Source: Paenibacillus sp.
Lineage (GTDB): Bacteria; Bacillota; Bacilli; Paenibacillales; NBRC-103111
Direction of reading: 5' to 3'
DNA: 64,000 nucleotides
Assembly: GCA_031180825.1 (NCBI GenBank)
Contig: JAPSLM010000005.1
Coordinates: 186,001 to 250,000 of the forward strand
Shown here: in pieces, positions 34,969-43,276 of the stretch
How positions within the stretch are numbered: position 1 is the first letter of the stretch
How the letters are laid out: every line of letters starts with the position of its first letter
Notes under the pieces: generated by a model
What the model saw: only the letters and a program-made list of their open reading frames with translations
What the model was told of the DNA's origin: nothing
Databases searched by the model: none
Position numbers and translations under genes: made by a program

Positions 34969-35856
34969 TCAGCCCTTGATCGAGCCGATCATGAAGCCTT
35001 TCACAAAATACTTCTGTAAAAACGGATATATGATCACGATCGGCAAGGACGTAATGACCATCGTCGCCAGCTTGATCGACTGAGAGGACACGGACTTCGC
35101 GATATTGCCGGAGGCGGCGGCCATCATCTGATTGGAGCTGGATTGGGCCACGACTCTGTAAAGATACGTCTGGATCGGTTGAAGCTCGCTTTGATTGATG
35201 TAGATCATTCCCGTAAAGTAATCGTTCCACTGGTACACGCCATGGAAAAGCGCAATCGTCGCAACGACGGGCATCGAGACCCGGAGAATGACCGAGCGGA
35301 AAATTTTGAAATCGTTCGCCCCGTCCAGCTTCGCCGCCTCCTCCAGCCCGTCGGGAATCTCCCGGAAGAACGCCTGGAAGACGATCAGATCAAAGAAACT
35401 GAACATCGCCGGAATAATATAGACCCAGAAGCTGTCGAGCAGCCCCAGATCCCGAATGAGCAGGTACGAGGGAATGAGCCCGCCGCTAAAAAACAACGTG
35501 ACCGTGCCCAGCATCATATAGGCCCGGCGCCCGACCAGCTCTTTGCGCGAGAACGCATACGCCACCATGGCGGTGAACAGCACGTGAACGACCGTCCCGA
35601 CGACCGTCTTGGCGACGGTCACGCCCATCGCCAGCATGATGCCGTCGTTGGCGAATACGGCCAGATAGCTGTCGAAGCTGAACACGCGGGGCCACCAATA
35701 AATGCCGCCCCGCATCGCGTCGTTGCCGTCGTTCAGGGAATTCACGAGCACATACCAGATCGGGTACAGCGTGACGAAGCAGATCACGAGCATGAAGACA
35801 TCGTTCAGCCGGTCGAATATGACCTCGCGCAGCGTTCTGCGGTTCATGGAAACCAT
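34969..35856 (-). CDS. Carbohydrate ABC transporter permease, LplC/YtcP type
   Basis: The 295-residue protein has six helices, the front VICFVTLYPIWYVLVNSLND and the ATPase-docking loop DGLEEAAKLDGANDFKIF (EAA motif with A-K-L-D-G). Its end, FVKGFMIGSIKG, is typical of the LplC family. A GGAGAG site lies 10 bases before the ATG, and the gene follows its LplB partner by 18 bases. No ATPase gene is present. The protein forms one half of the membrane channel for an oligosaccharide importer. Confidence 0.93.
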   Translation of the reverse strand: MVSMNRRTLREVIFDRLNDVFMLVICFVTLYPIWYVLVNSLNDGNDAMRGGIYWWPRVFSFDSYLAVFANDGIMLAMGVTVAKTVVGTVVHVLFTAMVAYAFSRKELVGRRAYMMLGTVTLFFSGGLIPSYLLIRDLGLLDSFWVYIIPAMFSFFDLIVFQAFFREIPDGLEEAAKLDGANDFKIFRSVILRVSMPVVATIALFHGVYQWNDYFTGMIYINQSELQPIQTYLYRVVAQSSSNQMMAAASGNIAKSVSSQSIKLATMVITSLPIVIIYPFLQKYFVKGFMIGSIKG

Positions 35857-35874
35857 CCTGCGATCTCTCCTTTC

Positions 35875-36843
35875 CTAGAATAAGGACGTGTTGTTCAATC
35901 GCTTCGTGATGTAGTTTGCCGAGAGCAGAAGAGCGAGCGAAATGAACGATTTGAGCAGGCCTACGGCCGTTGCATAGGAAAAGCGGCTTTGCTTCAGCCC
36001 GACCTGATACACGTACACGTCGACGACATTGCTGGCGCTCTCGTTCAATTGGTTTTTGAGCACAAGAATCTGGTCGAAGTTCGAATTCAAAATGCCGCTG
36101 ACGGCAAGAATGAACAGAATGGTAATCGTGCCTTTGATCGCCGGGAGCGTCACGTAAATCATTTTCTGGAACCGGCCTGCGCCGTCCATCGTCGCCGCTT
36201 CGTACATTTCCGGAGAAACGCCGGAGATGGCGGCTAAGTAAATGATAGCGGACCAGCCCAGCTCCTTCCATATGTCCGAGGTGACGATAATGGTCCAGAA
36301 ATACCCGGGCTCGGCCAAATAGCTGATCGGCTCCCCGATCAGGTTCATGGCCAGGAGCAGCCGGTTGACGATCCCGACGTCGGCCAGCCAGGTCGCCAAG
36401 ATGCCCCCCAGAATGACCCAGGACAAAAAATGGGGCAAATAAGAGATCGTTTGCACCGCCTTCTTGTAGCGTACGGAACGCAGCTCGTTCAGGAAAAGGG
36501 CGAAGACGATCGGCAGCGGGAATCCGAAGAGCAGCTTGAGCACGCTCATCCCGATCGTATTTTTGACCACATCGCCCAAGCTGTCGTCTTCCAGAAAAGC
36601 TTGGAAATGCTCCAGCCCCACCCAGGGCGCTTCGGAAATCGGCGCCGTAATCTTGAAATCCTTGAAGGCAATGACAATGCCGTACATCGGGACATAGTGG
36701 AAAAAGACGATCCATAGGACGCCAAGCAGCGCCATGACTTGCAGATGACGCTGTCCGTAGAGCCTGCGAAGCAGCTTGGATGCCGAACGGCTCAGGGCTT
36801 CCGGCTCCCGCCGCCGAATCGGCATATCTGTGTTGGAATTCAA
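35875..36843 (-). CDS. Carbohydrate ABC transporter permease, LplB/YtcQ-partner type
   Basis: The 322-residue protein has six predicted helices with IVFFHYVPMYGIVIAFKDFKI near the front and the EAA loop in SPEMYEAATMDGAGRFQKM, both typical of LplB. The start was set at TTG, 9 bases after GGAGGT; an ATG and a GTG upstream in frame lack a site, and an inner ATG has none. It is the first gene of the operon LplB-LplC-binding lipoprotein, and its promoter should lie in the 240-base gap shared with the alkaline phosphatase gene. Confidence 0.9.
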   Translation of the reverse strand: MNSNTDMPIRRREPEALSRSASKLLRRLYGQRHLQVMALLGVLWIVFFHYVPMYGIVIAFKDFKITAPISEAPWVGLEHFQAFLEDDSLGDVVKNTIGMSVLKLLFGFPLPIVFALFLNELRSVRYKKAVQTISYLPHFLSWVILGGILATWLADVGIVNRLLLAMNLIGEPISYLAEPGYFWTIIVTSDIWKELGWSAIIYLAAISGVSPEMYEAATMDGAGRFQKMIYVTLPAIKGTITILFILAVSGILNSNFDQILVLKNQLNESASNVVDVYVYQVGLKQSRFSYATAVGLLKSFISLALLLSANYITKRLNNTSLF

Positions 36844-36995
36844 ATCTACTGCACCTCCGGCCCGCACTATCGTAATGTAAGCATTTTCATCACTTTCATT
36901 GTAGAGGGCCGCCGCTTCCGGCGTAAGGAGGAAAATTTCAGCTGCGGTTGCTTTTTTTCGGGTTTTGTTCGTTTTGGGACAAGCAAGTCAAATTC

Positions 36996-37049
36996 TTCAT
37001 AATTTCTTAACGTAATCATTCATTCCGCTTTACACAATTTTCCTATAAT
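36996..37049 (+). promoter_or_regulatory. Promoter with a Pho-box-like repeat array
   Basis: Four hexamers lie at a regular 11-base period: TTCATA, TTAACG, ATTCAT and TTTACA (starting at 36996, 37007, 37018 and 37029). This matches the TT(A/T)ACA direct-repeat layout bound by PhoP in Bacillus. TATAAT follows 9 bases after the last hexamer, 37 bases before the start codon. Phosphate-starvation control of the alkaline phosphatase is inferred from this. Confidence 0.55.
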
Positions 37050-37085
37050 CGAGTTGTCCAATTCTAGTGGAGGTGCTTATTTGAA

Positions 37086-39140
37086 ATGAGAAAAAAGGCT
37101 TTTAAAGTCTTAACCTGCCTTGCGGTCACCGGCAGCCTGCTCGCAACCGGCACGGGAGTCGTCTCCGAGCCCGTACCGGCGGCTTATGCGGCGGAAACCG
37201 CGCAAGCTCCATCCGTCTACATTGCACCTATCGACCGAGCGAAATTTTTGGCCGGAAGCCTCTTTGACTTCCGTGTGGAATTAAATCACCTGACAGCGAT
37301 GCCGTCCTCCGTCAGCATTACGGTGAACGGCAAAGATGCCGAGCAATTTTTCGGCAAGCCTTTTGTCAAAACCAACACGGACAAAAGCCAGGAGTTCACC
37401 ATCCGGGACGTCAAAATCAATGAGCCCGGCACCTATGAAATCGCCGTCAAAGCCGACAACGGCCTGGCGAAAACCGTGAAATACGAAGTCGTGCTCGCCG
37501 ACCAAGGCGGCAAAAAAGCGAAAAACGTCATCCTGTTCGTCGGGGACGGCATGGCTTTTCCGGATGTGACGATGTCCCGCATCATGTCCAAGGGAATCAC
37601 CGAGGGCAAATACAATGGCCTGCTCGAAATGGATAAGTTCGACCAGCGCGCCGTTGTGACGACCTCCGGCATGGATGCGCTGGTGACGGACTCCGCCAAC
37701 AGCGCCAGCGCGTACAATACCGGCCACAAGTCCGTCGTGAACGGCCTGGGCGTCTACCCGGACAATACGGAAAGCTCGCTGGACGATCCGAAGGTCGAGA
37801 CGCTGGCGGAAATGCTGAAGCGGACGCGGGGCATGTCGGTCGGCGTCGTCTCGACGTCCGAAATCGAAGACGCGACGACTGCGGCCGTCGTTTCCCATAC
37901 GCGCCGCCGTTCGGACAAAGCGGAGATCGCCGAAATGCTGTATAAGCTGCAGCCGGAAGTGATTTTGGGCGGCGGATCGGCTTATTTCCTCCCGAAATCG
38001 ACGCCGGGCTCCAAACGGAAGGACGAGAAAAACCTGTTCGACATGTTCCAGCAAAAAGGCTACACGATCGCGGAGAACGCTACCCAGCTGAAAGCGGCGA
38101 ATGCCCCGGATAAGCTGCTCGGCCTGTTCCATACGGCGGACATGAGCGTGTACTACGACCGCTCGACGAACAATAAAGCGGAGCTGAAATCGTTCACCGA
38201 TCAGCCGAACCTGTGGGACATGACGCAAAAAGCGATCGACGTGCTCAGCAAGAACGAGAAAGGCTTCTTCCTGATGGTCGAAGGCGCAAGCATCGACAAG
38301 CAATTGCACCCGCTGGATTGGGAGCGCGCGGCTTACGATACGATCGAGATGGATAAAGCGATCGGCGTAGCCAAGCGGTTTGCCGAGCAGAACGGCGAGA
38401 CGATGATCGTTGTCACCGCGGATCACTCGCACTCCGTCAGCGTCGCGGGCACGTACTGGGAAGGCGACGGCAAGTCCGGTCGCGAAGCATTCCGCACGTA
38501 CGAGGATTCCAAATTCCCGACGTATGTCGACGGCAACGGCGACGGATTCCCGGATCATCCGGACGTGGACCGCAAGCTCGCTGTCGTGTTCGGCTCCTAC
38601 CCGGATTACTACGAAGATTACAAATTCGACCCGGTGCCGACTTCCCCGTCGGTGAAAAACAAAGAAGGACGCTATGTCGCCAACCCGGCGAAGCTGGCGA
38701 ATCCCGACGACCCGAACCGCGACCGTTTCCTCCGGCCGGGCACCGTTAGCCCGACGGCGGAAAGCGTGGGCGTGCATACGGCCGACGACGTGCCGCTGAT
38801 GGCCTACGGCCCGGGCTCGCAATATTTCAAAGGCACGATGGATAACACCGATGTGTTCTTCGGCATGGTGAACGCGCTTGGCCTGAACGTATCCAATGCG
38901 AAATCGGACGGCAAAAACTGGGTTCCGCTCGCCAGCTTCGTGAATATGATGGGCGGTACGGTGAAATTCAATGCAGCGGCAAAAGAAATTACGGTCCAAA
39001 TCGACGACAGCACGATTGTTTTGAATCTGGACAGCGGCAAAACGACGAAAAACGGCAAAGATGTCACGCTGGAGCATAAATTCGAGAACGGCACGACGTT
39101 CGTGTCCGGCAGCTCGATCCTGGAAGTGCTCGCGAAGTAA
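37086..39140 (+). CDS. Secreted alkaline phosphatase with a C-terminal stalk-like domain
   Basis: The 684-residue protein has a signal peptide cut near residue 35 (AYA-AE), a short Ig-like region (about 45-135), and an alkaline phosphatase core: NVILFVGDGM (metal ligand Asp), TDSANSASAYNTG (nucleophile Ser), and VTADHSHS with VGVHTADDVP near the end (zinc ligands). The last 75 residues resemble a copper-amine-oxidase-N-like stalk domain (WVPLASFVNMMGG...). The protein hydrolyses phosphomonoesters outside the cell. GGAGGTG precedes the ATG, and a Pho-box-like array suggests phosphate control. A lipoprotein/ABC locus follows within 60 bases, so they may be one transcript. Confidence 0.93.
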   Translation: MRKKAFKVLTCLAVTGSLLATGTGVVSEPVPAAYAAETAQAPSVYIAPIDRAKFLAGSLFDFRVELNHLTAMPSSVSITVNGKDAEQFFGKPFVKTNTDKSQEFTIRDVKINEPGTYEIAVKADNGLAKTVKYEVVLADQGGKKAKNVILFVGDGMAFPDVTMSRIMSKGITEGKYNGLLEMDKFDQRAVVTTSGMDALVTDSANSASAYNTGHKSVVNGLGVYPDNTESSLDDPKVETLAEMLKRTRGMSVGVVSTSEIEDATTAAVVSHTRRRSDKAEIAEMLYKLQPEVILGGGSAYFLPKSTPGSKRKDEKNLFDMFQQKGYTIAENATQLKAANAPDKLLGLFHTADMSVYYDRSTNNKAELKSFTDQPNLWDMTQKAIDVLSKNEKGFFLMVEGASIDKQLHPLDWERAAYDTIEMDKAIGVAKRFAEQNGETMIVVTADHSHSVSVAGTYWEGDGKSGREAFRTYEDSKFPTYVDGNGDGFPDHPDVDRKLAVVFGSYPDYYEDYKFDPVPTSPSVKNKEGRYVANPAKLANPDDPNRDRFLRPGTVSPTAESVGVHTADDVPLMAYGPGSQYFKGTMDNTDVFFGMVNALGLNVSNAKSDGKNWVPLASFVNMMGGTVKFNAAAKEITVQIDDSTIVLNLDSGKTTKNGKDVTLEHKFENGTTFVSGSSILEVLAK

Positions 39141-39198
39141 AGCAAGGCGCGAGAGCAAACGACACATGGTAACTACGGGATGAATGGAGGCGTTATCT

Positions 39199-40167
39199 AT
39201 GCGGCTTGAACCAAGAGGCATGCCCGTCTTGGCCGTCGGCTTGATCGCCGTTGCGCTCCTCGTTCCCGGCTGCAATCAACCGGTTCCCCTGTCTTCCGGG
39301 GGGCCGGTTGATTCTTCCGTTTCGGCAGCCGGGGCGCAGCCGCAGCGGACAGACGCTGCAGCGGAGAGCCCGCCGGCAGGCGGTGCGGGAGAGGGCGGCA
39401 AAGCCGCTCAACCGGCGGCGGCGGATGCCGGGCCAGCGGGCGGCGGACAGACCGCGGCCGCAACTCCGGGCGCGGCAAGCGCAGCCGACGCGGCCGTCAA
39501 AGGCGCTCCCGCGGCTGCCGGAACGGCGACGCCGCAAGAGAAGCCGCCTGCGGAAGCGGGCGCCAGCGCTCAGGCCGCCCCCGGGGCAGCGGGCAACGCA
39601 CCCGCAAGCACGGCCCCTGCGGGCGACGCGGCCTCCAAAGGCGCTCCCGCGGCTGCCGGAACGGCGCCGACGGAGGAAAAGCCGGCGGCGGAAGCGGGCG
39701 CCCAGCCTTCGGCGGCGGACCAAGCGGCGGCCGAGCAGACGGCCAAGCCGGCCAAAGCGGCGGCGGCGAAAAACATCGTGAAGGAAGCGGGCAAAACGCC
39801 CGTCTTGACCTTCGAAGACCTATACGCCGAGATGACGGTGCGCGGCGTTAAGCTGTCGGATAAAGTGAATCAGCTCGCTGGTAAAAAAGTGGAAATGACC
39901 GGGTTCATGGCTCCGCCGCTGACCGCCAAAGTCAACTTTTTCGTCCTGACCAAAGTCGCGCTCACCGTCTGCCCGTTCTGTTCGACGGATGCGGACTGGC
40001 CGGCGGATATCGTGGTCGTCTTTATGCCCAAGGGCAAGGACGTGACGCCGACGGAGCATCAGGTCAAAGTGACGGGCACGCTCAGTGTCGGCTCGCAAAC
40101 GGACGAAGAGACCGGCTTCGTCAGCTTGATCCGCATCAACGCAGACAGCGTGGAGGTGCTGAAGTAA
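39199..40167 (+). CDS. Lipoprotein with Ala/Pro-rich linker and a C-terminal CxxC domain
   Basis: The 322-residue protein has a signal peptide and lipobox LVPGC with Cys25, then about 170 residues made almost only of A, G, P, E and Q, with two near-identical blocks, and a compact C-terminal domain (about 205-322). That domain has KVEMTGFMAPPL, VALTVCPFCSTDADW (CPFC at 258-261) and VKVTGTLSVGSQ, resembling DUF3299-type proteins. A thiol or metal site is likely in CPFC. GGAGG lies 9 bases before the ATG. It is directly followed by an ABC ATPase (overlapping stop/start) and a permease. Confidence 0.75.
   Translation: MRLEPRGMPVLAVGLIAVALLVPGCNQPVPLSSGGPVDSSVSAAGAQPQRTDAAAESPPAGGAGEGGKAAQPAAADAGPAGGGQTAAATPGAASAADAAVKGAPAAAGTATPQEKPPAEAGASAQAAPGAAGNAPASTAPAGDAASKGAPAAAGTAPTEEKPAAEAGAQPSAADQAAAEQTAKPAKAAAAKNIVKEAGKTPVLTFEDLYAEMTVRGVKLSDKVNQLAGKKVEMTGFMAPPLTAKVNFFVLTKVALTVCPFCSTDADWPADIVVVFMPKGKDVTPTEHQVKVTGTLSVGSQTDEETGFVSLIRINADSVEVLK
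39499..39666 (+). repeat. Direct repeat inside the Ala-rich linker
   Basis: A 30-base block beginning AAAGGCGCTCCCGCGG occurs exactly twice, 138 bases apart, at both ends of this span. It encodes the repeated KGAPAAAGTA segment, so the linker can change length by recombination or slippage. Confidence 0.8.
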
Positions 40168-40853
40168 TGCTGCATGCCGAGAACTTGAGCAAGTCGTATC
40201 CCCTTCCGGGCAAGCGGCAGGTGAACGTGCTGAATATCGCCCATTTTGCCATGCAGGCAGGTGAACGGGTCGCATTGGTCGGACCGAGCGGCTCCGGCAA
40301 AAGCACCCTGCTCCAGCTCATCGCCGGCATCCTGCGGCCTACTAGCGGCACCATCCGCCTGCTGGACCGGCAGCTCGAACGGCTGAGCGAAGCGGAGCTG
40401 GACCGCTTCCGCGCGCAGCATATCGGCTTCGTGTTCCAGAGCTTCAACCTGCTGCCGGGCTTCACCGCGCTGGAGAACGTGCTGGCGGCCATGCAGTTCG
40501 GCAAAACCGTGCCGCCGAAGGCGCAAAAGCAGCGCGCCGGCGAGCTGCTGGCGCAGGTCGGCCTTGAGCACCGGCTTCACCATAAGCCAGGCCAGCTCAG
40601 CGGCGGCGAGCAGCAGCGCGTCTCGATCGCGCGGGCGCTGGCGAACCGCCCGGCCCTTGTGCTGGCGGACGAGCCCACGGCCAGCCTGGACCACGCCAAT
40701 GCGGAGCAGGTGTTTTCGCTGCTGGCCGAAGCTTGCGGGCAGCACGGGACGGCCCTGCTGCTCTGCACCCACGACCCGGAGCTAACCGGCAGATTGGACC
40801 GCGTCGTGAGCCTCCGGGAGCTTTCCATTTACGATACCAGAGAGGTCGGGTAA
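40167..40853 (+). CDS. ABC transporter ATP-binding protein (MacB/LolD type)
   Basis: The 228-residue protein has a full set of nucleotide-binding motifs: Walker A GPSGSGKST (about 39-47), the Q-loop FVFQSFNLLPG, the signature LSGGEQQRV and Walker B ALVLADEPTASLD with the H-loop CTHDPE. The Q-loop form FQSFNLLP is typical of MacB/LolD/FtsE-type ATPases, which drive membrane-embedded FtsX-like permeases. The ATG overlaps the stop of the lipoprotein gene (TAATG) with GGAGGTG 9 bases before. It works with the permease gene 3 bases downstream. Confidence 0.95.
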   Translation: MLHAENLSKSYPLPGKRQVNVLNIAHFAMQAGERVALVGPSGSGKSTLLQLIAGILRPTSGTIRLLDRQLERLSEAELDRFRAQHIGFVFQSFNLLPGFTALENVLAAMQFGKTVPPKAQKQRAGELLAQVGLEHRLHHKPGQLSGGEQQRVSIARALANRPALVLADEPTASLDHANAEQVFSLLAEACGQHGTALLLCTHDPELTGRLDRVVSLRELSIYDTREVG

Positions 40854-40856
40854 TTC

Positions 40857-42071
40857 ATGTCTTTGCTGCACATGGCTTGGCGCAACCTCATGAACCGGCG
40901 GGTCCAAACGCTCATCACCGTCATCGTCGTAAGCATCGGCGTCGCGATGACACTCAGCATTATGATGCTTTCCGCAGGCATCAAGCAAGGCATCGTCAAA
41001 GCGAGCGAGCCGTTCGGCATGATCGTCGGCTCCAAGGGCAGCGCCAATCAGCTCGTGTTCAACACGATCTTTTTGATGGACAACCCTTTGACGAATATTT
41101 CGCTCGACTATTACCGTACGCTCGAGAACGATCCCCGGGTCACGCAAGCGGTTCCTTTTGCGCTCGGCGATAACTATAAAGGGTTCCGGCTCGTCGGCAC
41201 GACCCCTTCCTTCTTCGCGCTGAAAGGGAAGCACAGCGACCCGCCTTATTTCCGGCTCGCGGCCGGGCGGCTGTTCGACAAGCCGTTCGAGGCGGTGCTT
41301 GGCGCCAAGGTCGCCAAGGAAACCGGGCTGAAGGTCGGGGACCGGCTCGTTTCGGGTCACGGCGTCGCGAAATCGTTGCAGCACGACGAAGGCCACAACG
41401 ATCATCCGTACACGGTCGTCGGCATCCTGCACGGCGTATCGGCCCCTTCGGATCAAGGGATCTACGTCAGCATGGACAGCTACTGGATCAGCCATGAGCA
41501 TGCGGAGGAGCAGAAGCACGAGGAAGACGAGCATGGCGTGACCGCCGCTTTGGTGAAGCCGCGAAGCTACGTGGACCTGATGAAGATGTACCAGGAGATC
41601 AACCAAGGAAAAGAAGCCCAAGCGGTATTTCCCGGACAAGTGATCGCCAAAATCTTCGATATGATGGGCAGCGGCGAGAAAATTTTGACATATATCAGCT
41701 ATGTCGTGCTGGGCATGGCCGGGTTAACCGTCGTTCTCGCCCTGTACGGCTCCACCGTGGAACGAAGACGGACCGTCGCCATCCTGCGCGCCATCGGCGC
41801 AAGCCGCAGCGCCGTCGTCACGATCGTGCTGCTTGAATCCGTGCTGGTGGTGCTCTTCGGCTGCGTGATGGGTACGGCGCTCGGCGGCGGACTCACCTGG
41901 CTGTTGTCGGATTACATCGGCTCGCAAATATCCGTGACGGTTTCGGTCGCTTACAGCTGGGATGCGGCGGCCGTCATCGGCGGCGTTGCGCTGCTGGGCA
42001 TGGTCGCGGGCATTCTCCCTGCCATCGGCGCCTACCGGACGGAAACGGCCCGTTATTTGCACGCCGCCTAA
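40857..42071 (+). CDS. FtsX/MacB-like ABC permease with histidine-rich loops
   Basis: The 404-residue protein has one N-terminal helix (about 18-40), a large extracytoplasmic domain and three C-terminal helices, the MacB/FtsX plan. The outside domain holds two His/acidic clusters: QHDEGHNDH (about 175-183) and EHAEEQKHEEDEHG (about 214-227), which could bind a divalent metal. The last helices carry VLALYGSTVERRRTVAILRAIGAS, a typical FtsX cytoplasmic loop (described by its RRTVAILRAIGAS core). Together with the ATPase and the CxxC lipoprotein it forms a probable export or mechanotransmission unit, perhaps connected to metals. Confidence 0.88.
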   Translation: MSLLHMAWRNLMNRRVQTLITVIVVSIGVAMTLSIMMLSAGIKQGIVKASEPFGMIVGSKGSANQLVFNTIFLMDNPLTNISLDYYRTLENDPRVTQAVPFALGDNYKGFRLVGTTPSFFALKGKHSDPPYFRLAAGRLFDKPFEAVLGAKVAKETGLKVGDRLVSGHGVAKSLQHDEGHNDHPYTVVGILHGVSAPSDQGIYVSMDSYWISHEHAEEQKHEEDEHGVTAALVKPRSYVDLMKMYQEINQGKEAQAVFPGQVIAKIFDMMGSGEKILTYISYVVLGMAGLTVVLALYGSTVERRRTVAILRAIGASRSAVVTIVLLESVLVVLFGCVMGTALGGGLTWLLSDYIGSQISVTVSVAYSWDAAAVIGGVALLGMVAGILPAIGAYRTETARYLHAA

Positions 42072-42078
42072 TAAAGTG

Positions 42079-42120
42079 ATCGCCCTCGCTCCAGCTTGAA
42101 AAAGGCTGAAAGAGGGCGAT
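42079..42120. terminator. Hairpin between convergent genes
   Basis: ATCGCCCTC / GAGGGCGAT forms a 9-bp stem with an inner CAGC/GCTG pairing. It is followed by TCGTCGTTTT on the plus strand and lies between the permease end and the TlpA end. Confidence 0.6.
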
Positions 42121-42128
42121 TCGTCGTT

Positions 42129-42641
42129 TTAACGCTGCAGCAGCGCCGTTACTTTTTTCTCCAAAACGGCGTAGTCGGCTGCGCCGGTCATTTTATAGGC
42201 GATCAGTCCGCTACTGTCCAACAGGTAGGTCGTCGGGATCGGCACGATACGGTATGCCTGGGCCGTCTCTGCGTGTTCATCGAGCAGCACCGGAAACGGC
42301 AGGCCGTGCTCCGAGACGAACGCCCGGACGGATTCGATCCGGTCCTTGGCCGTAATGTTGACCGCCACCAACTCGACCCGGCCCTGATACCGCTCATACA
42401 GCCGAACCAATGCCGGCGCCTCCGCTTTGCACGGCCCGCACCACGAGGCCCAAAAATTGACGATCAGCGGCTTGCCGCGAAATTGTTCCGACGTGTACGT
42501 TTGTCCGTCCAATGCCGGGAGCGCGAAAGCGGGCGCCTGTGCCCCGACCTTCGCTGCCGTCCCGGTACGAGCCGGAAACTTGGAATACAGCGCCAAGGAT
42601 ACCAGTGCAACCAATAGCAGCAGCATCCCTTTACTTTTCAT
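42129..42641 (-). CDS. TlpA/ResA-like thioredoxin family protein
   Basis: The 170-residue protein has an N-terminal membrane anchor (about 5-20), then a TlpA-like thioredoxin fold with PAFALPALDGQTYT, VNFWASWCGPC (Cys68 and Cys71 in WCGPC) and a cis-Pro segment VPIPTTYLLD. It should act as a thiol-disulfide reductase outside the membrane, as ResA does in cytochrome c maturation. A long open frame runs upstream but has no ribosome site; homology begins at the chosen ATG, which has only a weak GGTGA. It has a strong -35 with an unusual 20-base spacer, described separately. Confidence 0.9.
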   Translation of the reverse strand: MKSKGMLLLLVALVSLALYSKFPARTGTAAKVGAQAPAFALPALDGQTYTSEQFRGKPLIVNFWASWCGPCKAEAPALVRLYERYQGRVELVAVNITAKDRIESVRAFVSEHGLPFPVLLDEHAETAQAYRIVPIPTTYLLDSSGLIAYKMTGAADYAVLEKKVTALLQR

Positions 42642-42678
42642 CGCTTCACCGTCCGTTCTTTTCCAGCTTATCCCCTTT

Positions 42679-42710
42679 ATTGTATCGGAAGATTGTTTTC
42701 CGAATGTCAA
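42679..42710 (-). promoter_or_regulatory. MerR-like promoter with dyad in a 20-base spacer
   Basis: On the minus strand TTGACA and TACAAT are separated by 20 bases rather than 17. The spacer holds the inverted repeat TCGGAA-(7)-TTCCGA, nearly filling it. An overlong spacer with a central dyad is the layout of MerR-family-controlled promoters. It precedes the TlpA-like gene by 38 bases. Confidence 0.45.
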
Positions 42711-42719
42711 CAAGGGAAT

Positions 42720-42749
42720 TTGTGAAAGAATGGACTTTAATGGTAAAAT
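42720..42749 (+). promoter_or_regulatory. Sigma-A promoter with extended -10
   Basis: TTGTGA, an 18-base spacer and TGGTAAAAT (extended -10) drive the plus-strand frameshifted gene. Confidence 0.5.
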
Positions 42750-42782
42750 CAGGTCGAACATACTTTTTCTACGGGGGCTGTT

Positions 42783-43252
42783 ATGGTTAGATTCCGCTTG
42801 CTGCTTGCCATTCCCATATTTTTTTTCGCTGTCGTCGGCGTTCTGATCTTTTTTACGGATCCGTTCGCTCCTATGAGATGGTTCCTTGGTCCTCAATACA
42901 AGAAAGAGGCGATAGCGTTCCTGGGCGCCGTCTCCGGCGGAGATTACGAGAAGGCTTCGAAGTCCTTGATCCGCAATGCGCGTGATGCCGAAACCGGCGA
43001 TGCCGTGAAATCGCAGTGGATCTCGGCCATGCATGAACTGAAAGAGCAGGGCTTCTACCCCGTCGAATACAGCAACCTAAAGGTGCCTCACGACCGGGAA
43101 CATATGGATGGACAGCCGACGTTACGTTTATGGAGGACGGGAAGCGGCAGTCGATTCTGACCTTCGGCCTCGGCGGTGTGCATCAGGTCTGCATTGTCTC
43201 TCCCAAGACGAAGCATACAAAAGCATGGAACAAGATCAACTGTCATTATTGA
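42783..43252 (+). pseudogene. Frameshifted membrane-anchored hypothetical gene
   Basis: The frame opens with a membrane anchor (FRLLLAIPIFFFAVVGVLIFF) and a DUF4878-like domain (AIAFLGAVSGGDYEKASKSL), then goes out of frame after HMDG. The correct continuation, TADVTFMEDGKRQSILTFGLGG to the end KAWNKINCHY and TGA, is in the +1 neighbouring frame, so one base is missing near 43110. The intact protein would be about 156 residues. Either the gene is recently inactivated or there is a sequencing error. No function is assigned. Confidence 0.7.
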
Positions 43253-43276
43253 GCCGGGTTGAGACGCGGAATGAAA

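Noticed and set aside
34928-35230. N-terminal extension of the binding protein at 33245
   Set aside because: The extra 100 codons overlap the permease gene, lack a ribosome site and displace the signal peptide from the N-terminus.
37281-39275. 664-codon minus-strand frame opposite the alkaline phosphatase
   Set aside because: Alkaline phosphatase motifs, signal peptide and ribosome site are on the plus strand; the other frame is His/Arg-rich antisense.
39193-39723. Arg-rich minus-strand frame opposite the lipoprotein linker
   Set aside because: It is the antisense translation of the Ala/Gly-rich repeat region and has no ribosome site.
42642-43034. 131-codon N-terminal extension of the TlpA-like protein
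   Set aside because: It overlaps the promoters and the plus-strand gene; the thioredoxin-type protein starts with a membrane anchor at the inner ATG.
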